A stretch of DNA of 64,000 nucleotides from Verrucomicrobiota bacterium. Lineage in GTDB: Bacteria > Verrucomicrobiota > Verrucomicrobiia > Opitutales > Opitutaceae. The DNA lies in assembly GCA_023432225.1 (NCBI GenBank), contig JAEYUW010000016.1:75237-139236 (forward strand), read 5' to 3'. This document shows positions 42,047-50,716 of this stretch, piece after piece (position 1 is the stretch's first letter; each line of letters begins with the position of its first letter). The notes below the pieces were generated by a model. That model did not search any database and was not told the DNA's origin. It was given only the letters and a program-made list of their open reading frames with translations. The position numbers and the translations under genes are program-made.

Positions 42047-42060
42047 TTGAGGCAGGTCAA
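42047..42060 (-). promoter_or_regulatory. Crp/Fnr-type box before the YwiC-like gene
   Basis: TTGAGGCAGGTCAA: both TTGA and TCAA half-sites present. Centre 42.5 bases from the ATG at 42011, again suggesting a nearly leaderless message if the site acts at -41.5. Confidence 0.7.
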
Positions 42061-42070
42061 GAAGCGTGCG

Positions 42071-42414
42071 GTAGGGCGAGTCGTCCTCGACGGGCCGCAG
42101 AGGCAAGGTGGGTTGACGCTGGCGGCTAGGATACGATGAGTCTCAAATCACTCGATTGTCCGCGGGCCGTGCGGTCCGGCTGCTGCAAACCTGAATCGCG
42201 CCGTCGCGCCTCCTGCCCGGATTTCGCGGTCGAAATATTCCTTCGCGTGCGCGCCCCGGGGCGCGCGGGGCAACGGACATCACGCGGCAGGATGAATGTT
42301 CTCAGTTGGATCCGCTGGCTAACAGGCGCGATTCGGTTGGCGCGTCTTTTATGGAAGATCGTTCGATGTTTGCCGGAAGGCTGATCGCGGCTCGTCGGGG
42401 ACGACTCGCCCTAC
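42071..42414. repeat. GTAG/CTAC inverted pair flanking a 344-base gap
   Basis: GTAGGGCGAGTCGTCCTCGA at the left and its inverted copy ending GACTCGCCCTAC at the right, one mismatch in 21. The enclosed 300 bases hold a GCGCGCCCCGGGGCGCGC hairpin and a weak open frame that I do not accept. Next to it, GCGGACACCGGTGTCCGC (42430-42447) is a perfect palindrome at the 3' end of phhA. The unit could be a small non-autonomous element. Confidence 0.6.
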
Positions 42415-42450
42415 CTTCCGGAAATGTGGGCGGACACCGGTGTCCGCGGC

Positions 42451-43263
42451 TCAGAGCAGCCCGCGCTCTTTCGACCAACGCACGAACTCGCTCTCCAGTT
42501 GGTCGAAGGAGTCGATGACGAAGAGCGGGTCCTGGAAGTGCCAGATGTCGTAGGCCTGCTGCGCGAGGCGCTCGGGAGCGTAAGGGATTTTCGTCACCTT
42601 GTCGGTGAGGCAGTGCTGCGTCTCACCGGAGGAGGAGATGATGCCGTTGCCGTAGATGCGGAGGCCGGACGGATTTTTGATCAGGCCGAACTCGACCGTG
42701 AACCAATAGATGCGCGTGAGGCCTTCCTCGGTCGCGGTGTCTTTGCAGGCGAGTGCGGCTTGGCCGATCTTCTGATAAAAGTCCGCGAAGCGCGGATGCA
42801 CGATCATCGGGGTGTGGCCGAAGATGTCGTGGAAGCAGTCGGGTGCGGGCGTGTAGTCGAGTTCGCTGCGGGCGCGGATGTAGTCGGTGGACGGGAAGAC
42901 GCGGTTCGCGAGGTAAGTGAAGAAATCGTGCGCATCGAGCAGGCCGGGTGTGCGCGCGACGCGCCAGCCGGTGGCCTTCTCCAGTTTGCGCGAGACATCG
43001 GCGAGCGCGGGAATGCGATCGTGTTCGAGATCGAGGGTGCGCAGGCCGGTGAGGTATTCGTCAGCGGCGCGGCCGGGGAGGAGCGTCTGCATGCGCGCGT
43101 AGAGCGTGCGCCAGACGTCCTGTTCTTCGGTCGAGTAGTTGGGGTATTTGCACTCGGCACCGATGGGGAGCGGCTTGACGAGCTTGTGGGGAATGCAGCG
43201 CGGGTCACTGCCGTCCTGCGTGGGGGTTTCAGGATGGTCGGTCGTGGAAGCCGTTGGGGTCAT
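42451..43263 (-). CDS. phhA: phenylalanine 4-hydroxylase
   Basis: Iron- and pterin-dependent enzyme that converts phenylalanine to tyrosine. The 270-residue bacterial form has the iron ligands H145 and H150 (CFHDIFGHTP) and E191 (FTVEFGL), with the substrate loop DYTPAPD. It is encoded 2 kb from HPPD and homogentisate dioxygenase, so it feeds the tyrosine breakdown route. Start at ATG 43263. No regulator is adjacent except the LuxR-type gene at 44601. Confidence 0.93.
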   Translation of the reverse strand: MTPTASTTDHPETPTQDGSDPRCIPHKLVKPLPIGAECKYPNYSTEEQDVWRTLYARMQTLLPGRAADEYLTGLRTLDLEHDRIPALADVSRKLEKATGWRVARTPGLLDAHDFFTYLANRVFPSTDYIRARSELDYTPAPDCFHDIFGHTPMIVHPRFADFYQKIGQAALACKDTATEEGLTRIYWFTVEFGLIKNPSGLRIYGNGIISSSGETQHCLTDKVTKIPYAPERLAQQAYDIWHFQDPLFVIDSFDQLESEFVRWSKERGLL

Positions 43264-43416
43264 GGCGTGGGTTGGCTGCCACCTGATTTAGCCAGGTCCG
43301 TTTATGACACCACCGGAAAGCGGTAGTCCGAAAGGAGGAAAGTGAGGCCGGAGGACGGCGCTCCCTCTCGTTCTCTTATTGAGCCTTGGCTTAAACAAAT
43401 GAAAAAGCCCTTTGGC

Positions 43417-43486
43417 GTAGGACCGGTTTTAACCGGTCCCGGATTGGGCGGCGCGGCGTTCTTGGGCCGGATGAATCCGGCCCTAC
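43417..43486. repeat. GTAG-headed REP pair
   Basis: GTAGGACCGGTTTTAACCGG and inverted GGCCGGATGAATCCGGCC-CTAC. It occupies most of the 310-base gap 43264-43573; nothing else is recognised there. Confidence 0.8.
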
Positions 43487-43573
43487 TTTCGCCCGGCACC
43501 TAGAACGATGGGCGCGTTGCGATCGTCTGTTCGCGAAATCTAGTGATTGGCTCTCCGCTTCCCGTTCTTGGCG

Positions 43574-44521
43574 TCAGCTGGCGGCGACGGGCGGGCGCGG
43601 GGCTTTGCGGCGTTCGACGCCGTCCCACGGTTTGGGCTTCAGTTGCAGTTCCTCGAGGAAGCGCAGCGGAATCTTGGCGGCGAGGTAGATCAGGGGGGCG
43701 CCGGCGAGGACGGCGAGCGCGGAGGTGTTGGGCGTGAAGCCGCCGAAGATCGCGGCCGAAATCGACATAAGAAGAATCACGACCCATGCGAGCGCGCTGG
43801 CGAGGAAGGGGCAGAGCAGCACTTTCAGCCAGCGGCGAGCGGGGCGAGCAGACGTCCATAGCGCCACAGCGGAAAGCGCGAACGTGCCGCTGAAAAGCAG
43901 GAAGCTGACGGTGCCGGACGTGAGCGTGCGGCGGAAAAGATGCGCCGTGGCGTCGGGAACGCCGAGGATTTTGGTGACGAGCCGGCCGAGGCGAACGCTC
44001 GCGGGCGGCACTTCGAAGGGAGTGTCGTCGGAATAGAGTCGGGTGAAGCGGCGCGATTCGATCGCGCGATGACGTTCGAGATACGCTGCGGCGCGGGCCT
44101 CGCGCTGAGCGCTAGTCGCGCGGCGCAGGGCGGAACTACGCACGGTCAGGGGCTGGCCGTTTGAGTCGACGCCGATGAATTCCGGAAAGTCCGCCCGCAG
44201 GTGCTCGCGGGCGGCGGTGATGTTGAACGGCTCGGTGAGGGAGAACAGGCCCCAGCCGTATTGGGTCTCGGAGAGGCGGGCGGCAAACGCGTCGAGCAGC
44301 GCCGTCGGGTGCTGCTCGAGCGCGATGGAAGTGAGTTGGTAATTAATGCGCGTCCACACCGGACCGAAGCGCGGCGACACGCGATCGGCGACGAAGACGA
44401 GGGCTAGTCCGACGAGCAGAAACACCGCCGACAAACGGAGTTCGCGGAGGAATTCGTGACGCAGCCAAACACGGAACGAGGAAGGCGTGGGTGTTGGCGG
44501 CGGAGTGGGCGCGGCGCTCAT
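43574..44521 (-). CDS. two-part membrane protein, unknown
   Basis: A 315-residue protein with one N-terminal helix (about 30-48), a long extracytoplasmic domain, and three further helices (about 190-290). The domain between helices resembles the sensor part of membrane-bound signalling proteins in layout, but no kinase, cyclase or other output domain follows, and no motif is recognised. Start at ATG 44521. It lies 79 bases after the LuxR-type gene on the same strand, so it may be its partner. Confidence 0.6.
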   Translation of the reverse strand: MSAAPTPPPTPTPSSFRVWLRHEFLRELRLSAVFLLVGLALVFVADRVSPRFGPVWTRINYQLTSIALEQHPTALLDAFAARLSETQYGWGLFSLTEPFNITAAREHLRADFPEFIGVDSNGQPLTVRSSALRRATSAQREARAAAYLERHRAIESRRFTRLYSDDTPFEVPPASVRLGRLVTKILGVPDATAHLFRRTLTSGTVSFLLFSGTFALSAVALWTSARPARRWLKVLLCPFLASALAWVVILLMSISAAIFGGFTPNTSALAVLAGAPLIYLAAKIPLRFLEELQLKPKPWDGVERRKAPRPPVAAS

Positions 44522-44600
44522 GCGCGGGGAGCAAGGCAGATTCGCGGCGCGATGCAATGCCGCGAGCGGGGTTTTCGCGGTCGGCGCGCGGGTGCGTCAA

Positions 44601-45191
44601 TCAGCGATTGAGCAGCGCGGCGACGCGCGTGCGGCCGCGCACTCCGAGCTTGGTGAAGATGGCGGCGAGTTGGGTCTTGATCGTGAGCGGGCTGCGCCGG
44701 AGTTCGGTGGCGATCTCCGCCGTGCGCAGACCTTCGCGCACGCGCATCGCGACTTCGCGCTCGCGTTCCGAGAGGCGCGCGAGAAGCGCCACGGCACCGG
44801 GAGAGAGAGGACGGTGGCGATCGCCGCGCGGGCGGCGGTAGTCGAGCTGGATGTGAAAGGCGTGGCCGGCTTCGGTGATGCGCGCCTGCTGAAGTTTGAT
44901 GCGCGCGTGCAGGCCGCGCGCGTTGTCGGAGACGACCTTCACCGGATCGGCGGTGGGGTCGTCGCGCAATTGGACGCAGGCCTCGGCGAGCACGGGCGGC
45001 ACTTTGAACGTCGAGCGCGCGCGCATGGCGGCGGCGTGGCGTTCGCCATGGTTCCACACCGCACAGGCGCGCGCGGCCTCTTCGTTGAACCACAGCGGCT
45101 GGCACTGGGCGTCGAGCAGCAACAGGCCGACGGGCACGTCTTCCAGCATCGTGAGCACGTGATCGAGGAGCGCAGGAGCGAGAGTGGCCAT
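44601..45191 (-). CDS. LuxR-type regulator with PAS-like sensor
   Basis: A 196-residue transcription factor. The N-terminal part (MLEDVPVGLLLLDAQCQPLW, about 15-34) looks like a PAS domain. The C-terminal LuxR/FixJ helix-turn-helix is clear: LSEREREVAMRVREGLRTAE and IKTQLAAIFTKLGV. No phospho-acceptor domain is visible, so it should sense a ligand. It is divergent from hppD (144 bases between them) and may control the tyrosine route; that is inference from position. Confidence 0.8.
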   Translation of the reverse strand: MATLAPALLDHVLTMLEDVPVGLLLLDAQCQPLWFNEEAARACAVWNHGERHAAAMRARSTFKVPPVLAEACVQLRDDPTADPVKVVSDNARGLHARIKLQQARITEAGHAFHIQLDYRRPRGDRHRPLSPGAVALLARLSEREREVAMRVREGLRTAEIATELRRSPLTIKTQLAAIFTKLGVRGRTRVAALLNR

Positions 45192-45334
45192 GGTGGGTTT
45201 AGCCCTCGAACGTAGGGACGCGAACCGGGCTGGGGCAAGGGATTACTCCGTTCGGGCTATGGACCGCGGAACGCTTCGCGGCTATGGTCTGCGCACCCCC
45301 ACGCCTCCACGCCTGCTGTCCTTGGTGACTTTCC

Positions 45335-46450
45335 ATGAGCAGAACTTTCTTCGATAAGCCCGTTGAACGCAAAACCGCCGCGAATCCGCTCGGTTTAAAA
45401 CAATTCGATCACATCGAATTCTGGGTCGATAACGCCGACCAGTGGCGCGACTTCTTCGTGCAGAAATACGGCATGGTGCCGCGCGCCTACGGTGACAATT
45501 CCACCGGCCTGCACGGACGCCGCGCGCATCTGGTCGGGCAGGGGCGCGTGAATTTTCTCGTGACCGAGCCGCAGGGCGCGGGCCCGGAGGCGGACGCCGT
45601 GCGCGCGCATCTCGAGAAGCACGGTTGCGGCGTGCGCGACGTGGCGTTCCGCGTGAAGGACGCGCAGCATGCCTTCACCGAGGCCCAGCGGCGCGGCGCG
45701 AATCCCGCGAAGGAGTTTTTCGCCGACGACTTCGTGGCGGGCGCGGCCATCGCGGCCTACGGCGACACGATCCACAGCTTCATCGAGCGCAAGAAGCAGG
45801 GCGAGTTTCTGCCCGGTTTCCAGAACGTCGCCGGTGGCATCGACGACCGCGATATCAACTTCGCGATGATCGACCACATCGTCGCCAACGTGGAGCGCAT
45901 GGACGAGTGGGTGACGTTCTACGAACAGGTGTTCGGTCTGGATCTGTTCATGCACTTCGACATCAACACGGGCCGTTCGGCGCTGATGTCGAAAGTCGTC
46001 AGCTCGACCGACGGCTGGATCAAGATGCCGATCAACGAGCCGTCGTCGGCCAACTCGCAGATCCAGGAATTTCTCGACCAATACAACGGCCCCGGCGTCC
46101 AACACATCGCCCTGCTCACGCCGAACATCATCTCGACGATCGACGAGATGCGGAAGATGGGGCAGGAGTTTCTCGACGTGCCGGACAGCTACTACGACGA
46201 GAACTTCGAGGAACGCGTGGGCAAGATCGACGAGGACAAGGAGACGCTCCGACCGCTGCGCATCCTCGTCGATCGCGACAACGAGACCGGTTACCTGCTG
46301 CAGCTTTTTACCAAGTGCGTCTTCGCGCGCCCGACACTCTTCTTCGAGGTCATCCAGCGCAAAGGCACCTCGATGGGCTTCGGCGAGGGCAACTTCCGCG
46401 CCCTGTTCGAGGCCATCGAACGCGAACAGATGAAGCGCGGCACGCTCTGA
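45335..46450 (+). CDS. hppD: 4-hydroxyphenylpyruvate dioxygenase
   Basis: Non-heme iron enzyme that turns 4-hydroxyphenylpyruvate into homogentisate. The 371-residue protein consists of two vicinal-oxygen-chelate domains; iron ligands are H181 (MIDHIVANV), H257 (VQHIAL) and E338 (LFFEVIQRKG). It ends with the usual GNFRALFEAIEREQ helix. Followed by homogentisate dioxygenase after 239 bases that consist of two long palindromes. Confidence 0.95.
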   Translation: MSRTFFDKPVERKTAANPLGLKQFDHIEFWVDNADQWRDFFVQKYGMVPRAYGDNSTGLHGRRAHLVGQGRVNFLVTEPQGAGPEADAVRAHLEKHGCGVRDVAFRVKDAQHAFTEAQRRGANPAKEFFADDFVAGAAIAAYGDTIHSFIERKKQGEFLPGFQNVAGGIDDRDINFAMIDHIVANVERMDEWVTFYEQVFGLDLFMHFDINTGRSALMSKVVSSTDGWIKMPINEPSSANSQIQEFLDQYNGPGVQHIALLTPNIISTIDEMRKMGQEFLDVPDSYYDENFEERVGKIDEDKETLRPLRILVDRDNETGYLLQLFTKCVFARPTLFFEVIQRKGTSMGFGEGNFRALFEAIEREQMKRGTL

Positions 46451-46455
46451 GAATT

Positions 46456-46561
46456 TCGTCGCAGGCGGGAGCAGCTTTTCGCGGCTGACTACCCCCAGCC
46501 ACCTAAAGCCAGGCAGACACAACACACGCAACACAACACCCCCGGCTCCCGCCTGCGACGA
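46456..46561. repeat. long palindrome after hppD
   Basis: TCGTCGCAGGCGGGAGC (46456-46472) and its perfect inverted copy (46545-46561), 17 of 17. The loop is CA-rich. A second, unrelated palindrome follows after 11 bases. Confidence 0.85.
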
Positions 46562-46572
46562 TCCTCTGCGGA

Positions 46573-46684
46573 ATTTTCGATTTTGGATTCTCGATTTTTG
46601 ATTGGTTGGGAATCCACGCGTGCAATCCCAGCGCGCGCCAAACCGGTCTGAAATCGAAAATCGAGAATCCAAAATCGAAAAATC
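46573..46684. repeat. long GATTTTGGATTCTCGATT palindrome before hmgA
   Basis: Arms of about 30 bases with the core CGATTTTGGATTCTCGATTT and its inverse AAATCGAGAATCCAAAATCG. The right arm ends 6 bases before the hmgA ATG, so it would hide or replace the usual ribosome site in the mRNA. A related sequence is in frame within nirV. Confidence 0.85.
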
Positions 46685-46689
46685 TCACG

Positions 46690-47877
46690 ATGCCCTTCTA
46701 CCGCGCCCTCGGGGCGATGCCCCGCAAGCACCACATCAAGTTCCCGCGTGACCCGGCGACGAGCTACAAGGGCGAGGGCCTGCACTACGAGCACATCATC
46801 ACGACCGAGGGTTTTGATCGCGCCTACTCGATCGTCTATCACTTGCGCCCGCCCACGATGGTGAAACAGGTCGAGCTCTTCCGCGAACAGCCGACCAAGG
46901 TCGCTGCGCACCTGCCGCTGCGCCATCACCACCTCAAGTCCGCCGCGATGCCGCGCGCCGGCGATCCCTACACGGGCCGCGTGCCGCTGATGTTCAACGC
47001 CGACATCACCTGCTCGCGCTGCCGGCCCGCGAAAGTGATGGAGGAAGGCTACGAGTTCTACCGCAACGGCCAGAACGACGACGTGATTTTCGTGTTCTCC
47101 GGCGGCGGCTGGCTCGAATCGAATTTCGGCAAGCTCCGCTACAAGCAGGATGACTACATCGTGATCCCGCGTGGCACGATTTACCGCCTCGTGCCCGACG
47201 ACATCGCGCAGGAGGACTACCTCATCCTCGAGTCGACGCATCCGGTCCGCATTCCCGAGCGCTATCGTCACCCCGAGGGCCAGATGCGCCTCGGTGCGCC
47301 TTACAGCGAGCGCGACATCCACGCTCCCACGGAGATCATCGCCGAGGACAAGGACGGCGACTACGCGATCCTCGTGAAGGACCGCGGCTCGCGTTTCACC
47401 CGCAACATCATGGCGTCGCACCCGTTCGACGTCGTGGGCTGGGACGGCGCGCTGTATCCATTCACGTTCAACGCGAACGATTTCGAGCCGATCACCGGCA
47501 CCGTGCACCTGCCGCCGCCGATCCACCAGACCTTCGAGATCAAAGGCTACGTCATCTGCACGTTCGCGCCGCGTTACCTCGACCACCACCCGGAGGCGAT
47601 CAAGGTGCCCTGGTCGCACGACAACACCGAGGCCGACGAAGTGCTCTTCTACGTGCGCGGCCAGTTCGGTTCGCGCAAAGGAGTGGAGCCCGGCTCGTTC
47701 ACGCTGCACCCGCAAGGCATCCCGCACGGCCCGCATCCGGGCACGACGCTGAAGAGCTTCGAGCACGCGCGGACCGAGGAACTCGCGGTGATGTTCGACA
47801 CGCAGTATCCGCTCGAGCTCACCGAGCAGGCGCTGGCGATGGACGATCCGAATTATCCGCTGAGCTGGCTCGGCTGA
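46690..47877 (+). CDS. hmgA: homogentisate 1,2-dioxygenase
   Basis: Cuts the homogentisate ring to maleylacetoacetate. The 395-residue protein has the bacterial HmgA features: HLPLRHHHLKS near the start, VIPRGTIYRL, GWDGALYPF, the metal region PPIHQTFEI with FAPRYLDHHPEAIKVPWSH, and HPQGIPHGPHPG. Start at ATG 46690; the frame is open further upstream but only through the palindrome. The GTAG foot of a repeat begins directly after its TGA. Confidence 0.93.
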   Translation: MPFYRALGAMPRKHHIKFPRDPATSYKGEGLHYEHIITTEGFDRAYSIVYHLRPPTMVKQVELFREQPTKVAAHLPLRHHHLKSAAMPRAGDPYTGRVPLMFNADITCSRCRPAKVMEEGYEFYRNGQNDDVIFVFSGGGWLESNFGKLRYKQDDYIVIPRGTIYRLVPDDIAQEDYLILESTHPVRIPERYRHPEGQMRLGAPYSERDIHAPTEIIAEDKDGDYAILVKDRGSRFTRNIMASHPFDVVGWDGALYPFTFNANDFEPITGTVHLPPPIHQTFEIKGYVICTFAPRYLDHHPEAIKVPWSHDNTEADEVLFYVRGQFGSRKGVEPGSFTLHPQGIPHGPHPGTTLKSFEHARTEELAVMFDTQYPLELTEQALAMDDPNYPLSWLG

Positions 47878-47930
47878 GTAGCGCAGGCGTCCCGCCTGCC
47901 GGGTTCGGAAGCAGGCGAGACGCCTGCGCC
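47878..47930. repeat. GTAG-headed GCGCAGGCG repeat
   Basis: GTAGCGCAGGCGTCCCGCC followed by an inverted GGCGAGACGCCTGCGC. The same family stands at 54193-54247. Located immediately after hmgA, likely mRNA end. Confidence 0.75.
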
Positions 47931-48025
47931 ACAGCCCACCCCGCACGAAGGCACGCGCAACAAATGCCATACTGCGCACACACACCGTCTTTGCCTTCTG
48001 CCGCCAAACGCGTTTTGTCGTCCGC

Positions 48026-48658
48026 ATGATTTTAGATTTCGAAAAACTCGCTCCGCGCGACGGCTACGCGTGGATGACCCAGGCCATCATCCCGCGCCCG
48101 ATCGCGTGGGTCTCGACTCTCTCGCCCGACGGCAAGCCGAACCTCGCGCCGTTCTCGTTTTTCCAGGCGATCTGCTCGAATCCGCCGACGCTCATGTTCG
48201 TCCCCACGAACAACCGCGACGGCGGCAAAAAGGACACGTTGCGCAACATCGAGGCCGTGCCCGAGTTCGTCGTGAATCTCGTGCCCTACTGGCTCGCGGA
48301 GCCGATGAACGCCACGGCCGCGCCACTGCCCTACGGCGAGAGCGAGTTTGCGCACGCGAAGGTCACCGCGGCGCCCTCGACGAAGGTGCGCCCGTCGCGC
48401 GTCGCCGAATCACCCATTGCGATCGAGTGCACGCTCGATCGCGTCGTGACGATCGGCAGCGGCGTTGGTGCGGGCAATGTGGTCTTCGGTCGCATCGTCG
48501 CGATGCACGTGGCGGATTCCGTGCTCGGTGCGGACGGCAAGGCGATTGACCCGAAGAAACTCGACCTGATCGCGCGTCTTTCCGGCGATTACTACATGCG
48601 CACCGGCGAACTGTTCACCGTCGCGCGCCCCGCGGGCGGCTCGGCGCTGAAAAGCTAA
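48026..48658 (+). CDS. flavin reductase-like FMN-binding split-barrel protein
   Basis: A 210-residue protein of the flavin-reductase-like family: PRPIAWVSTLSPDGKPNLAP (the flavin phosphate region), SFFQAICSNPPTLMF, NIEAVPEFVVNLV and a C-terminal LSGDYYMRTGELF. Members reduce free flavins or use bound FMN; the substrate is unknown. Being 148 bases after hmgA, it may support the aromatic route. Start at ATG 48026. Confidence 0.82.
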   Translation: MILDFEKLAPRDGYAWMTQAIIPRPIAWVSTLSPDGKPNLAPFSFFQAICSNPPTLMFVPTNNRDGGKKDTLRNIEAVPEFVVNLVPYWLAEPMNATAAPLPYGESEFAHAKVTAAPSTKVRPSRVAESPIAIECTLDRVVTIGSGVGAGNVVFGRIVAMHVADSVLGADGKAIDPKKLDLIARLSGDYYMRTGELFTVARPAGGSALKS

Positions 48659-48694
48659 AGATCGATCGGGACGACCCGCCGCTGGTCGTTTTCG

Positions 48695-48758
48695 CTGGAG
48701 GGCGGCGCTCTGTCGCCGCCGCGAACCGTCACGGCGCTGACGGAGCAGCGCCCTCCAG
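48695..48758. repeat. GGAGGGCGGCGCTC palindrome, intergenic copy
   Basis: CTGGAGGGCGGCGCTC with an inverted partner GAGCAGCGCCCTCCAG. A half copy lies in frame in dsbD (1787). The 390-base gap 48659-49050 holds this element; no gene or promoter is evident otherwise. Confidence 0.7.
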
Positions 48759-49050
48759 TCGCTGTTTTCGGGGACGATTCTGCGCGTAGCCGCGCTCGCG
48801 GGCCGCGGGCCAAAAGCGTGGCAAGCGGTGTTGTCGATTCGCACCCGCGCGACGCCTTCCGCGCTCGCGCCGGCGACGATGCTCATAAGGCCGCGCAAGC
48901 GGTCTTCTTCGCGTTCTCATTCTCGCGCGCCGGCGCTTTCTGCCAGTTGCCGCGCGCGCGGGAACGGGTAACAGTTCCGCTCACACGAACCCCCCAACCC
49001 CCGGGCTGCATCCTTTCGCCGGATCGCAGTCCCCGAACCCACGCATTCGT

Positions 49051-50229
49051 ATGAGCGACATCGTCATTCTTTCCGCCACGCGCACGCCGCTCGGCTCGTT
49101 CCAAGGCGCGCTCGCGTCCGTCCCCGCCGCCAAGCTCGGCGCCACCGTGATCCGCGGCGCGCTCGCGCAAGCCGGCGTCGCGCCGGCCGACGTCACCGAC
49201 GTTCTGATGGGCAACGTCCTCCAAGCCGGCCAAGGCCAGGCGCCCGCGCGCCAGGCCGCGATCCACGCCGGCGTGCCGCAATCCGCGCGTTGCGTCACGA
49301 TTCACAAGGTCTGCGGCTCCGGCCTGCAGGCCGTCATGCAAGCCTCGCACGCGCTCCGCGCGGGCATGGGCACGCTCTTCGTTGCGGGCGGCATGGAGAA
49401 CATGACGCAGGCGCCGTATCTGCTCCCGAAAGCGCGCGACGGCTACCGCATGGGCCACGGCCAGCTCATCGACTCGATGATCTCCGACGGCCTTTGGGAC
49501 CCGTATAACAACATCCACATGGGCAACTGCGCCGAGCAGTGCGCGGCGAAATACCGCTTCACGCGCGAGCAGCAGGACGCGTTTGCCATCGAGAGTTTCA
49601 AGCGCGCCAACGCCGCGCAGAAGGACGGCAAGTTCGCCGCCGAGATCACGCCCGTCGAAATCGTCGACACGAAAGGCAACGTCACCAAGGTCGAACTCGA
49701 CGAAGGCCCGTCGAAAGTCCGCTACGAAAAAATCCCGACGCTGCGCCCCGTCTTCGACAAAGCCGGCACCGTCACCGCCGCCAACGCCTCCACGATCAAC
49801 GACGGCGCCGCCGCGCTCGTTGTCACGACCGCCGAGCACGCGCAAGCGAAGAGCCTGAAGCCGATCGCGCGTCTCGTGTCGTTCGGCGGCCACGCGCAGG
49901 ACCCGGTGTGGTTCACCACCGCGCCCGTGCCGGCCACGCAGCAGGCGCTGGCCGCCGCCGGTTGGAAGGTTGCCGACGTCGATCTCTGGGAAGTGAACGA
50001 AGCCTTTGCCGTCGTGCCGATGGCCTTTGCGCAGGAAATCGGCGTCCCGCACGACAAGCTGAACGTCCGCGGCGGCGCGATCTCGCTCGGTCATCCCATC
50101 GGCGCGAGCGGCGCACGCATCCTCGTGACGCTGATCGCCGCGCTCAAAGAGCGCGGCCTGAAGCGTGGCGTCGCCGCCATCTGCATCGGCGGCGGCGAAG
50201 GCCTGGCGGCATGCGTGGAGCTGGTGTGA
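49051..50229 (+). CDS. atoB: acetyl-CoA C-acetyltransferase (thiolase)
   Basis: Splits acetoacetyl-CoA into two acetyl-CoA, or the reverse. The 392-residue protein has the nucleophilic Cys88 (HKVCGSGLQAV), the GGMENMTQAPYLL loop, the His in RGGAISLGHPIGASG and the second Cys in AICIGGGEG. With the CoA-transferase at 51322 it finishes acetoacetate from tyrosine breakdown. Start at ATG 49051. Confidence 0.92.
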   Translation: MSDIVILSATRTPLGSFQGALASVPAAKLGATVIRGALAQAGVAPADVTDVLMGNVLQAGQGQAPARQAAIHAGVPQSARCVTIHKVCGSGLQAVMQASHALRAGMGTLFVAGGMENMTQAPYLLPKARDGYRMGHGQLIDSMISDGLWDPYNNIHMGNCAEQCAAKYRFTREQQDAFAIESFKRANAAQKDGKFAAEITPVEIVDTKGNVTKVELDEGPSKVRYEKIPTLRPVFDKAGTVTAANASTINDGAAALVVTTAEHAQAKSLKPIARLVSFGGHAQDPVWFTTAPVPATQQALAAAGWKVADVDLWEVNEAFAVVPMAFAQEIGVPHDKLNVRGGAISLGHPIGASGARILVTLIAALKERGLKRGVAAICIGGGEGLAACVELV

Positions 50230-50239
50230 ATCGGCCTCG

Positions 50240-50716
50240 ATGGCGAACTACCCATATTTTCCGAAGAGCACGAAGCACCTCAAACCCGGTGAGTTTTGGG
50301 GGATAGCTTTGCCGGACGGGCGCTGGGCTTGTGGACGGGTAATCGAACTCACGCCTGAGGGCGGTGTGAATCCGAGCAGAACATTCCTCGCGGGATTGCT
50401 GGATTGGTGCGGCGAGGTGCGTCCCACGAGCGACGCCATTGCTGGGGCGAAATGCGTTCATCAATGCGTGCTCCACATCAAAGCACTGTCCGAGCATGGA
50501 GAGGGAATCCTGGGATTCCGTGACTTGGAGAAGGACGACATCGAACCATGGACGATGCTCGATGCCCAGTTTGTCGTCCGTGGATTTCAGTATCTCCGAA
50601 AAATGGATCCCGCTCGAGACGCAGGCCTGCCTCGATTTTCCTATGCGGGCTTTGACGTCCTAAACGTAAAGGCGAAGCGACTGTTCTCCGTTGAGGACAA
50701 GGCTCAGCAGCCATGA
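50240..50716 (+). CDS. Imm26-like protein, orphan
   Basis: A 158-residue protein whose N-terminal part, LKPGEFWGIALPDGRWACGRV, fits the Imm26 family (immunity proteins of polymorphic toxin systems, with a G..F.IPL.dG....G.V beta-barrel). No toxin gene is near; it is only linked to an acetyltransferase gene that overlaps by 4 bases (ATGA at 50713). Lower GC than neighbours. It may be a stray immunity gene or a domain with another role. Start at ATG 50240, ten bases after the thiolase stop. Confidence 0.6.
   Translation: MANYPYFPKSTKHLKPGEFWGIALPDGRWACGRVIELTPEGGVNPSRTFLAGLLDWCGEVRPTSDAIAGAKCVHQCVLHIKALSEHGEGILGFRDLEKDDIEPWTMLDAQFVVRGFQYLRKMDPARDAGLPRFSYAGFDVLNVKAKRLFSVEDKAQQP

Noticed and set aside
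42136..42384. 82-residue plus-strand open frame between the YwiC-like and phhA genes
   Set aside because: Composition is not protein-like, it runs through a GCGCGCCCCGGGGCGCGC hairpin and lies inside a repeat-bounded gap.
46606..46689. Upstream extension of hmgA
   Set aside because: It is only the translated palindrome arm; HmgA proteins begin at the MPFYRAL-type start.
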